Source of the DNA: Microvirga ossetica
GTDB lineage: Bacteria; Pseudomonadota; Alphaproteobacteria; Rhizobiales; Beijerinckiaceae
Reading direction: 5' to 3'
Length of the DNA stretch: 64,000 nucleotides
NCBI RefSeq assembly: GCF_002741015.1
Contig: NZ_CP016620.1
Span: 496,001 to 560,000, forward strand
Positions 51,787-59,883 of the stretch are shown here, one piece after another. Position 1 is the stretch's first letter. The number at the start of each line of letters is the position of its first letter. The position numbers and the translations under genes were made by a program. The notes under the pieces are model-generated. The model searched no databases. It was not told where the DNA came from and saw only the letters and a list, made by a program, of their open reading frames with translations.

Positions 51787-53382
51787 ATGTCGTTTTCGAC
51801 CCGTTTTCTGTTCGGAGTGATGCTGGGGATCAGTGTCGCTGGAGGAGCCGCTGCCGAGGGTAATGGGCCCGTTCGCGGAGGAACGCTGAGCTCGATCGTT
51901 CACCCGGAGCCACCGATCCTCTCGCCACTGCTGAACACGGCGACGCCAATCGTTCTAGTCGCAACGAAAATCAACGACGGACTTGTCGATTACAGGTCCG
52001 ACGGCACTCTCAAGCCCCAGCTCGCGGAAAGCTGGGATTTCTCCGAGGACGGCCTCACGCTGAAATTCAATCTTCGCAAAGGCGTCACCTGGCATGACGG
52101 CAAGCCATTCACTTCGGCGGACGTCAAGTTCTCAATCGAGGAAGGGCTCCTGAAGTATTCCTCGACCGGCAAGCGGATTTTCCAGACTCTCTCGAAGGTC
52201 GAGGCTCCCGACGAGCACACGGTTATCCTGCGACTGTCGAAGCCGACACCGGTCATCTACCGAAACCTCAATGCTTCGGCCATCTGGCTTCTTCCGAAGC
52301 ACCTGTATGAGGGAACCGAAATCCGGACGAACCCGTGGAATGCAAAGCCGGTCGGAACCGGACCGTTCGTGTTCAAGGAATATGCCCGGGGCAGCCATAT
52401 CGCTCTCGATCGCAACCCGAATTACTGGGACCAGGGCAAGCCCTATCTCGATCGGATCGTCTTCAAGATCATTCCCGATGCAGCCGGCCGGGCTGCCGCG
52501 TTCGAGACCGGCGCGGTCCAGTTTGGACAGCAGCACCCGGTGACCTTTGCCGATGCCGCACGCCTCAAGGCGACAGGAAGGTTCGAAGTTGATACGCGGG
52601 GATACGAGTTCTCTCCCACTTGGTTTTGGCTCGAGCCGAACCACAAGAACGAGTACCTCAAGCACCTGAAGGTTCGCCAGGCAATCGCGCATGCGATCGA
52701 TCGCAACCTCCTTCTGAAGACGGTCTGGGGCGGCTACGGCAAGCCCTCCGTGAGTCCGATCCCGTCCTCGCTGAAGCCGTTCCATACGAGCGAGGGGCTG
52801 CAGCAATATGCCTTCGATCCGAAGAAGGCCGAACAACTCCTCGACGAGGCGGGCTTCCCCCGCAAAGCGGACGGGTGGCGCTTCAAGCTGACCCACGATT
52901 TCATCCCCTATGGCGATGATTACCGACGCACTGGGGAGTTCGTTCGCCAAGCCCTGCGCCGGGTGGGCATCGACGTCACACTCGGCAGCCAGGATCTGAC
53001 AACCTGGTTGAAGAGCGTGTTCACCGATTACAACTTCGATCTGATCAGCTCATGGGGTGGCGCCGGCGCCGATCCGCAGATGGGGATCGAGACACGCTTC
53101 TGGTCCAAGGCGCGCCAGCCGGGAACCGCGTGGACCGTCGTCTCCGAATATAAGAACGAAGAACTCGATGCTGCCCTCGAGGATGCTCAGACGCAGATCG
53201 ATCCGGAAAAGCGGGTCGAAGACTATCGGGTCGTCCAGCGGATCGCCCAGAGCGAGTTGCCTCTCATCCCGCTCTTCGAGGTCGACTGGTTTTCCGTGTA
53301 CGACAAGCGCCTGCGTGGCGTGACCGATACACCCAACCAGCGCGCCGACAACTTCGCGAATGTGTACTTCGCGGCTGAATAA
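51787..53382 (+). CDS. ABC transporter substrate-binding protein (family 5)
   Basis: A 531-residue periplasmic protein with a signal peptide (FLFGVMLGISVAGGAAAE) and the SBP_bac_5 fold: LNTATPIVLVATKINDGLVD, LAESWDFSEDGLTLKFNLRK, VTWHDGKPFTSADVKFSIEE, ARGSHIALDRNPNYWDQGKP, VRQAIAHAIDRNLLLKTVWG. It binds a peptide, opine or similar solute and hands it to the permease encoded next. Strong RBS (AAAGGAG). First of a five-gene transporter set (SBP, two permeases, two ATPases). Confidence 0.93.
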   Translation: MSFSTRFLFGVMLGISVAGGAAAEGNGPVRGGTLSSIVHPEPPILSPLLNTATPIVLVATKINDGLVDYRSDGTLKPQLAESWDFSEDGLTLKFNLRKGVTWHDGKPFTSADVKFSIEEGLLKYSSTGKRIFQTLSKVEAPDEHTVILRLSKPTPVIYRNLNASAIWLLPKHLYEGTEIRTNPWNAKPVGTGPFVFKEYARGSHIALDRNPNYWDQGKPYLDRIVFKIIPDAAGRAAAFETGAVQFGQQHPVTFADAARLKATGRFEVDTRGYEFSPTWFWLEPNHKNEYLKHLKVRQAIAHAIDRNLLLKTVWGGYGKPSVSPIPSSLKPFHTSEGLQQYAFDPKKAEQLLDEAGFPRKADGWRFKLTHDFIPYGDDYRRTGEFVRQALRRVGIDVTLGSQDLTTWLKSVFTDYNFDLISSWGGAGADPQMGIETRFWSKARQPGTAWTVVSEYKNEELDAALEDAQTQIDPEKRVEDYRVVQRIAQSELPLIPLFEVDWFSVYDKRLRGVTDTPNQRADNFANVYFAAE

Positions 53383-53409
53383 GATCGGCTGGGCAGGGGG
53401 AGTGCGCTC

Positions 53410-54390
53410 ATGTGGCGATACATTGCTCGCCGAGTCCTGATGGCGATCCCGCTGATCGTCGGGATCATCGTCTTCAACTTCTTCCTGATCCAACTTGCTC
53501 CCGGCGATCTGGCCGATGTCGTGGCAAGCGATCAGGGCGGTGGTGCGGCCGATGCGGGATTCGTTCAGGAACTGCGTCGGGCCTATGGACTCGACCTGCC
53601 CGTTCTCACCCAGTTGTGGGTTCATCTGCAGAAGGTGGCGATGCTCGATTTCGGTTTCTCCCATCGTTACGGGGCGCCCGTATCGGATCTCATCGTGTCC
53701 CGCCTTGGCGCGACACTTCTGCTCGCGCTGACCAGTCTCGTCCTCGCCGTCCTAGTCGGCGCCGTTCTCGGGTTGGTGGCCTCCCGCCGGCCCGGCGGGT
53801 TGACGGACGGGCTCGTGTCGATCCTTGCGACCCTTGCCTATTCGGCCCCCCTGTTCTGGGTCGGCCTCATGCTGGTGGTGCTGTTCGCCGTTCAGCTGCA
53901 ATGGCTGCCCGCCGGCGGCTTTCAGGAGATCACGCAAGTGCCTCTGAACGGCCTCGCGCTCTTGGCGGACCGCGCGCGCCACCTCGTCCTGCCGGCCGCC
54001 ACGCTCGCGCTCTTCTTCGTCGCGATCTACGCGCGCCTGACACGGGCATCGATGATCGAAGCCATGAGTCAGGACTATATTCGGACTGCGAAGGCCAAGG
54101 GTTTGAGGGAAGGGCGTATCGTCTTCCGGCACGGCTTTCGCAATGCGCTTCTCCCGCTCGTCACGATGGTCGGCCTCCAGGCCGGGTCCCTGCTCGGCGG
54201 TTCAGTCGTCGTCGAGACTGTATTCGCCTGGCCCGGCATGGGACGTCTCGCGTTCGAAGCGGTGAGCAACCGGGATCTCAACCTGCTCCTGTCGATCATG
54301 CTGCTGAGCTCGCTCGTCGTCGTCGTGATGAACCTGCTCGTCGACATTCTCTATGTATGGCTTGATCCCAGAATCGAGGTGACATCATGA
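53410..54390 (+). CDS. ABC transporter permease (DppB-like)
   Basis: A 326-residue membrane protein of six helices: YIARRVLMAIPLIVGIIVFN start, long periplasmic region with FGFSHRYGAPVSDLIVSRLG, and the EAA loop RASMIEAMSQDYIRTAKAKG that contacts the ATPase, followed by VVVETVFAWPGMGRLAFEAV. This is the DppB/OppB type. The stop overlaps the start of the next permease (ATGA at 54387-54390). Confidence 0.94.
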   Translation: MWRYIARRVLMAIPLIVGIIVFNFFLIQLAPGDLADVVASDQGGGAADAGFVQELRRAYGLDLPVLTQLWVHLQKVAMLDFGFSHRYGAPVSDLIVSRLGATLLLALTSLVLAVLVGAVLGLVASRRPGGLTDGLVSILATLAYSAPLFWVGLMLVVLFAVQLQWLPAGGFQEITQVPLNGLALLADRARHLVLPAATLALFFVAIYARLTRASMIEAMSQDYIRTAKAKGLREGRIVFRHGFRNALLPLVTMVGLQAGSLLGGSVVVETVFAWPGMGRLAFEAVSNRDLNLLLSIMLLSSLVVVVMNLLVDILYVWLDPRIEVTS

Positions 54391-55223
54391 AAGGCGGTGC
54401 CGCATTCCGATCCGTCCTGGCGACGCCCGCCGGCATCTTTGCTTCGACTGTCCTCGCCGGCGTCCTGTTGGCCGTCGTCATTGCTCCTTTCCTGTATCCC
54501 GACGACCCATTCGATATGGTCGCAGTCCCGTTCCTGTGGCCTTGGGAGCAGGCCGAATATCCGCTCGGCACGGACCTCATGGGGAGGGACATTACGGCGG
54601 GCCTGCTCCACGGCGCATCCGTCTCTCTGACCGTCGGCGCGGTCGCCGCCGCCATTTCGCTGATCATCGGCATCAGTCTCGGTGCGGTTGCGGGTTATTT
54701 CGGCGGCTGGATCGACGATATCATTATGAGGGTCACGGAACTCTTTCAAACCATCCCATCGTTCCTGCTCGCGCTCGTGCTTGTCGCGATATTGAGCCCA
54801 TCGATCTACACGATCATCCTCGCCCTTGGGGTCACCGCCTGGCCTTCGGTCGCCCGGCTTACACGGGCGGAGGTTCTTACCCTTCGAAAGCGCGACTTCG
54901 TCCAGGCGCTTGTCGGAATGGGGATGCCCGACTGGCAGATCATTGTCCGTCACGTCATTCCGAATGCGCTGACGCCGGTGGTCGTCGCATCGTCGATCCT
55001 CGTCGCTTCGGCGATCCTGTCCGAGGCCGGGCTCTCGTTCCTGGGTCTCGGGGATCCCAACCATGTGAGCTGGGGGACGATGATCGGGAACGGTCGCGAT
55101 GCTCTGCGGACGGCCTGGTACCAGACGGCGATCCCGGGCTTTGCGATCATGATCACCGTTCTGTCCCTCAACCTGCTCGGGGACGCTCTGAATCAGGCAC
55201 TCAACCCGAGGCTCAGACGATGA
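54387..55223 (+). CDS. ABC transporter permease (DppC-like)
   Basis: A 278-residue DppC/OppC-type permease with the N-terminal helix (GIFASTVLAGVLLAVVIAPF), YPLGTDLMGRDITAGLLHGA, YFGGWIDDIIMRVTELFQTI, the EAA loop ARLTRAEVLTLRKRDFVQAL and ILSEAGLSFLGLGDPNHVSW. It pairs with the DppB-like permease. Its stop overlaps the ATPase start (ATGA at 55220-55223). Confidence 0.94.
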   Translation: MKGGAAFRSVLATPAGIFASTVLAGVLLAVVIAPFLYPDDPFDMVAVPFLWPWEQAEYPLGTDLMGRDITAGLLHGASVSLTVGAVAAAISLIIGISLGAVAGYFGGWIDDIIMRVTELFQTIPSFLLALVLVAILSPSIYTIILALGVTAWPSVARLTRAEVLTLRKRDFVQALVGMGMPDWQIIVRHVIPNALTPVVVASSILVASAILSEAGLSFLGLGDPNHVSWGTMIGNGRDALRTAWYQTAIPGFAIMITVLSLNLLGDALNQALNPRLRR

Positions 55224-56239
55224 TACGTGAATCGGCACTCCTGACCGTCGATTCCTTGAAGATCGGGCTGAAGCGCAAGGGCTCGATCCTCCCTGCGGTT
55301 GAAGATCTGTCCTTCGAGATCAGGCGGGGAGAAACCCTGGCCGTCGTTGGAGAATCGGGCTGCGGCAAAAGCATCAGCATGCTGTCGCTGCTCGGCCTGC
55401 TGCCTCAGCGCGACTGGGATGTCCGGGGCAGCGCCCGCTTCGAGAACCGAAACCTGATCGGGCTTCCGGATAAGGATCTGCAGCGGATCCGCGGCAGTCG
55501 GATCGGCTTCATCTTCCAGGATGCGACGGCGGCCTTCAATCCGGTTCTGCCTGTCGGTTATCAGATCGCCGAAGTTCTGACGAGTCACTCCTCGTTATCC
55601 GTCGCTGCGGCTGAGAAGCGTGCCGTCGAACTTCTGGATCGAGTGCACGTCCCCGAGCCGGACAGGCGGGCCCGCGACTATCCTCACCAGCTGTCAGGGG
55701 GGCAGCGGCAACGGGCAATGATCGCAATGGCACTCGCATGCGATCCGGTCCTGTTGATCGCAGATGAGCCGACCACGGCGCTCGACGTAACCGTCCAGGC
55801 TCAAATTCTTCATCTTCTTCTCAGCCTGCAGAAGGAGCGGGAGATGGCTCTCGTCCTCATCACGCACGATCTCGGCGTTGTGGCCAACATGGCCGATCGC
55901 GTGCTGGTCATGTATGCGGGGCGCAAGATCGAGGAGCAGCCGGTCGGAGACCTCATCGAGGCTCCGGTGCATCCCTACACGAAGGCGCTCCTCGCCGCGC
56001 GTCCGCATCTGAGCGGAGGGGCAGGACGCCATCAGCGCCTGAACGTCATCCCCGGAGCAGTACCGCCGCTGGGAGAGTGGCCGCAAGGATGTACCTTCGC
56101 GCCGCGCTGCGCCTTTGCCATGGATCGCTGCCGGGCGGAGCGCCCGGTGGAGACCGTCGCAGGAGGCCTGAAAGTCGCGTGTCACCTCGCGCAATATCCT
56201 CAGCACGAGATCATCCTTCAGGAAGTTGCGAATGCTTGA
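55220..56239 (+). CDS. ABC transporter ATPase (DppD-like)
   Basis: A 339-residue ATPase: Walker [22 protein letters not shown]-loop [20 protein letters not shown], signature [20 protein letters not shown], Walker [21 protein letters not shown], and the C-terminal oligopeptide cluster [14 protein letters not shown], a Cys motif that may bind an iron-sulphur cluster in this family. Overlaps both neighbours by 4-8 bp. Confidence 0.95.
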   Translation: MIRESALLTVDSLKIGLKRKGSILPAVEDLSFEIRRGETLAVVGESGCGKSISMLSLLGLLPQRDWDVRGSARFENRNLIGLPDKDLQRIRGSRIGFIFQDATAAFNPVLPVGYQIAEVLTSHSSLSVAAAEKRAVELLDRVHVPEPDRRARDYPHQLSGGQRQRAMIAMALACDPVLLIADEPTTALDVTVQAQILHLLLSLQKEREMALVLITHDLGVVANMADRVLVMYAGRKIEEQPVGDLIEAPVHPYTKALLAARPHLSGGAGRHQRLNVIPGAVPPLGEWPQGCTFAPRCAFAMDRCRAERPVETVAGGLKVACHLAQYPQHEIILQEVANA

Positions 56240-57200
56240 AGTGTGCTCTCCCCCTGCAGGGAACCTCCTGTCGGTCGAAAACGTCTCGGTCGCCTATTCC
56301 ACCACACGCGGCCGCCTCACCGCCGTCAGAAACGTCGCACTTGATATAGCGCCTGGCGAGACGCTCGCACTCGTGGGTGAATCGGGCTGCGGGAAATCGA
56401 CATTGGGACGGGCGATCATGGGGCTCGTGCCGCCGGTCTCCGGCGCGGTCCGCTTCAATGGCGTCGACCTTTTGCCGCTCAGTCGAGCGATGCGGCTTCC
56501 TTACCGCCGCGCGATTCAGATGATCTTTCAGGATCCCTTTGGCTCACTCAATCCGCGCCAACGGGTTGGCGACATCATCGCGGACCCGATCAAAGTGCAT
56601 CGACTCGGCACCCGGAGGGAGACTTCGGACCGGGTCGGAGAACTGCTTGATCGCGTCGGTCTGCCTTCGAACGCCGCCCTGCGCTACCCGCATGAGTTCT
56701 CAGGGGGGCAGCGTCAGCGCATCGGGATCGCACGGGCATTGGCCTCCGATCCGAAGCTGGTCATTTGCGACGAGCCGGTTTCTGCTCTCGATGTCTCAAT
56801 TCAAGCGCAGGTGCTGAACCTTCTCGCGGATTTGCGGGATGATCTACACGTATCCTATCTTTTCATCAGTCACGACCTCGCGGCCGTCGAATTCCTCGCC
56901 GACCGGGTCGCAGTGATGTATTTCGGGCGGATCGTCGAGGTCGCAACCCGGGCTCAGCTGTTTGCACGTCCGCGTCATCCCTATACGCGTGCTCTCCTAT
57001 CAGCAGTGCCGAACATCCGGAAGCGCAAGGGCCAGATCGAGCCTCCGGTTCCGGGAGAGGTTCCGAGTGCGTATGCGCCGTTGCAGGGCTGTCCGTTTCA
57101 GTCGCGTTGCCGACGGGCCAAGGAGCGCTGCCGCATTGAAACTCCCGCATTGGCTCCTTTGGAACAGGGGCACCAGATCGCTTGCTTCAATCCAGACTAA
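56232..57200 (+). CDS. ABC transporter ATPase (DppF-like)
   Basis: A 322-residue ATPase, partner of the preceding one: Walker [22 protein letters not shown]-loop IQMIFQDPFGSLNPRQRVGD, signature YPHEFSGGQRQRIGIARALA, Walker B KLVICDEPVSALDVSIQAQV and the terminal CPFQSRCRRAKERC. ATG at 56232 overlaps the DppD-like stop by 8 bases. End of the transporter operon. Confidence 0.95.
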   Translation: MLEVCSPPAGNLLSVENVSVAYSTTRGRLTAVRNVALDIAPGETLALVGESGCGKSTLGRAIMGLVPPVSGAVRFNGVDLLPLSRAMRLPYRRAIQMIFQDPFGSLNPRQRVGDIIADPIKVHRLGTRRETSDRVGELLDRVGLPSNAALRYPHEFSGGQRQRIGIARALASDPKLVICDEPVSALDVSIQAQVLNLLADLRDDLHVSYLFISHDLAAVEFLADRVAVMYFGRIVEVATRAQLFARPRHPYTRALLSAVPNIRKRKGQIEPPVPGEVPSAYAPLQGCPFQSRCRRAKERCRIETPALAPLEQGHQIACFNPD

Positions 57201-57778
57201 TGAGGATGAGCAAAAGGCTTCAGGTTTAGTAGTCCGCGATATCTCGTTCACTGCATTTTGCGGGTGGAGAAAGATGCCTTCAGCTACGGGTTGTTAAAGT
57301 CAGGTTCTGGCACGAGGCAGACGAAAGCCGAACTTCCGCAGTTACCGGGTAAGCTGACCTTCACGAGACCACGCCTAAAGGCTCAGTTTGACTATCAAGG
57401 ATCCCGTAAAGGCGACGCATCTCAAGACGTTTGCTCTCCACGTCAAAGGCAGAGAAGTGTATCCGCAGGAGGAAGCTGGTACCCTCGAGGCTGATTTAGA
57501 GCCGTTGGTGGATGGCGCCCGGATCACGCGGTTGTCGCGTCACGACACAAACCCTGCCAGTAATCCCCAAATTCCAGAACGGTTTCACAAGTCCTAAGAG
57601 TAGCTGGTTCCCGCCGACAGGAGAGTTCGGGTTGATCAGGGGGCGTAGGGCGGCCAGCGCGGTCGCATCGAATGGTAAGGGCGGCTAACAGCCGATCGAC
57701 CGAGTGATGATCAGAGCAGCCTTATGGCTCTTGCAACTCACATGATGTACAACGCGCATGAGTTTGAGGAGTTGACAC
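57201..57778. other. Intergenic interval with a dispersed-repeat copy
   Basis: 578 bp between the transporter operon and the amidase gene. It contains the third, most diverged copy of the dispersed repeat (57296-57375). A 69-codon open frame at 57388-57597 has no family or RBS and is not called. No terminator was recognised. Confidence 0.5.
57296..57375 (+). repeat. Dispersed repeat, copy 3 (diverged)
   Basis: GGTTCTGGCACGAGGCAGAC, then GAACTTCCGCAG and GCTGACCTTCACGAG: the same order of TGGCACG-GG-C-GAC, TTCCGCA and GACCTT seen at 33440 and 37190, with more substitutions. Confidence 0.4.
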
Positions 57779-58714
57779 GTGGCCCACCATCGGTTCGTTC
57801 CGGCAGGCTATCACAACGTTTTGGGTGCTCGAGATCCGGTCCTGCGGATCACTGATGGCGACACGGTCATCACCACTACGATTGATGCCGCTGGACGTGA
57901 CCACGAACATGTGGAACGCGCTCCCAGGCCTAATCCCATGACAGGGCCCTTTTTCGTGGAAGGGGCAGAGCCCGGCGACGCGCTGATCGTGCAGATCCAA
58001 CGCATGACGCCAACGCGGGACACGGGCTGGACCTATTCCCTACTCGCCCCAAACGTGGTTGATCCGGAGATCCTGCCCCGACTGCCTGAACGGCACCGGG
58101 TTGAGTGGGCCATTGATCGGGACGCTCACACTGTGCGCTTGATGGAGCCGCCCACCGCGGTGGCGGATCTTGTTTTGCCTTTGGCCCCCATGATCGGGTG
58201 CTTCGGAGTGGCCCCTGGCATGGGGCAGGCGATCTCCACGGCCACGAGCGGTCGGCATGGCGGTAACATGGACTTCAGAGGCTTTGCGCCAGGAGCAATT
58301 GCCTGCTTCCCGGTGTTCGAGTCCGGTGCCCTGTTCTTCTTGGGCGATGGGCATGCATGCCAGGGGGATGGCGAAATTGTCGGCACCGGGATCGAGACCT
58401 CGTTCGAGATCGAATTCACCGTGCGGCTGAAGAAGAATGCCAATCACGGCTGGCCCCGTGGCGAGACAGCTTCGGATATCTTCACGGTCGGCAATGCCCG
58501 TCCGCTGGACCAGGCGCTCCAGCACGCAACGACAGAGATGTTGAACTGGCTTGGGAAGAGTTTCGGCCTGGATCCCACTTCTGCCAGCCATCTTCTGGGA
58601 CAAGTGGTGCGCTATGAGATCGGCAACGTGTTCAACCCGGCTTACACCGTCGTTTGCCGCGTCGCTAAAACCTGGCTCCGGAAGCCGGATTCAACTCTGG
58701 ACTGGCTTGGCTGA
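57779..58714 (+). CDS. Acetamidase/formamidase-family hydrolase
   Basis: A 311-residue FmdA/AmdA-family enzyme: VITTTIDAAGRDHEHVERAP, NPMTGPFFVEGAEPGDALIV, LPLAPMIGCFGVAPGMGQAI, HGGNMDFRGFAPGAIACFPV and FFLGDGHACQGDGEIVGTGI. The G-G-N-M-D and G-D-x-H-A-x-Q-G-D-G-E blocks are signature metal/active-site regions. It hydrolyses small amides, releasing ammonia. GTG start with GAGGAG upstream. Placed after a peptide-type ABC transporter, it may process the imported compound, though 578 bp separate them. Confidence 0.9.
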   Translation: MAHHRFVPAGYHNVLGARDPVLRITDGDTVITTTIDAAGRDHEHVERAPRPNPMTGPFFVEGAEPGDALIVQIQRMTPTRDTGWTYSLLAPNVVDPEILPRLPERHRVEWAIDRDAHTVRLMEPPTAVADLVLPLAPMIGCFGVAPGMGQAISTATSGRHGGNMDFRGFAPGAIACFPVFESGALFFLGDGHACQGDGEIVGTGIETSFEIEFTVRLKKNANHGWPRGETASDIFTVGNARPLDQALQHATTEMLNWLGKSFGLDPTSASHLLGQVVRYEIGNVFNPAYTVVCRVAKTWLRKPDSTLDWLG

Positions 58715-59104
58715 CAGGTGCACGGTTCAGGCACAATCGGCTCTTGAGTACCAAACACAGATAATTCCAAGCAGGATGGGCCAGTCCGCTGATGGAGGTC
58801 GCCGACCAGCTGTGGAAGGTGGCTAGGGGGTGTAAACCCGGCTTTGGCCGCGAGTGGGGTGCGTGTGCAAACCAGCTCGGCACAAAAGTACTTTCCACAT
58901 TCAAGCCCATGATCCGCCGCCAGTATAAGTTGATGGAAGTCGCACTGGTCTCAGAAAATCGCGCTTTGTACCACCCACAAGTTGAGGCGGTCAGCTCAGT
59001 CATGTGTCCAAAAGCTACGCCATAAACAGCCTATAGTAAGAGGCCGGCAAGAGACTCGGTAGAGCATCAACGTCTGTTACCCGACAGCTTCGCTGCAGTT
59101 GATC
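58715..59104. other. Interval without recognisable gene
   Basis: 390 bp between the amidase and the DUF1612 fragment. Short open frames on both strands overlap one another and resemble no family. It may contain decayed 5' sequence of the DUF1612 gene, but no similarity could be recognised by eye. Confidence 0.45.
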
Positions 59105-59515
59105 ATGGCCGCATCGATCCTCCGGGCTCGAGGACTGACAAGTCATCTCCTGCCGTTGGCCGCTGGGTTCAAGCAATCGAAATTCCGGCCGCAGGGCAGG
59201 GAAGGGACCCTCGAAAAGCTGCAGGGTTTCTGCCAGGTGCTCGAAGAGGCCGTTGAGATCGCGAACAAGGATCTGGAGAGGCTGATCCTCGCTCAACAGC
59301 TCATGAACCGTGTGGCCGATAAATGCCGCAGCAATTCCAGTCTGCCTGGGCTCGTGAACCTATTCCTGTCGCGCCCTCTGGTGACGGTGCCGCTGGGCGC
59401 GAAACTGCTCAAAGTGACACCCAAGGCTGTGGACCTGATGCTCCTGCAGTTGGGCGGTGCGTTGCCAAGAGAGTTGACCGGCCGACGCCGCTATCGGGCT
59501 TGGGGAATCGTCTAG
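59105..59515 (+). pseudogene. DUF1612 (RHE_PE00001-type) C-terminal fragment
   Basis: The 136-residue frame matches the C-terminal part of DUF1612/HTH proteins found mainly on rhizobial plasmids: AAGFKQSKFRPQGREGTLEK, LQGFCQVLEEAVEIANKDLE, PGLVNLFLSRPLVTVPLGAK, LLKVTPKAVDLMLLQLGGAL, RELTGRRRYRAWGIV. Family members are about 350-400 residues, so the N-terminal two thirds are missing; only remnants, or nothing, lie upstream. The DNA-binding wing at the end (G-R-x-R-Y-R-A-W-G) is intact. It hints at a plasmid-derived segment. Confidence 0.7.
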
Positions 59516-59630
59516 CTCCTGCATGTCAGCCAAATTATCCAATCCTGACTTACCTGATCCGACTGCAGCAAATGCTGTCACCTCGTGCGACCTGAGTTCA
59601 AGTGCAGCTTTCCTCGGAGAACCGGACATT

Positions 59631-59662
59631 CCGGAAAGTCCGCAAATTTCGCCACCTGACCC
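59631..59662 (+). repeat. 32-bp direct repeat, right copy
   Basis: Identical to 50265-50296 (CCGGAAAGTCCGCAAATTTC + GCCACCTGACCC). Downstream and upstream flanks of the two copies differ. It lies about 115 bp after the DUF1612 fragment. Confidence 0.75.
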
Positions 59663-59883
59663 ATTGCGGAAGTTGAACCCTAGCCCAAGTCAGCCCGTTG
59701 GGTGATCACGGGTCGTATGGGGGGCATTTCGATGACCACCGAGCGAGTAGAACGGCGACGGACAACGGTCTGGCGCCCGACGTGGGAGGGATGCCCCCAC
59801 GGGAGCCACGAGGTCGCTACCTTGGATGCCCTCACCGGGTGGCGGGAAATCCCAGGCGGACTGAACGCGCCCATGGAGGCCGC

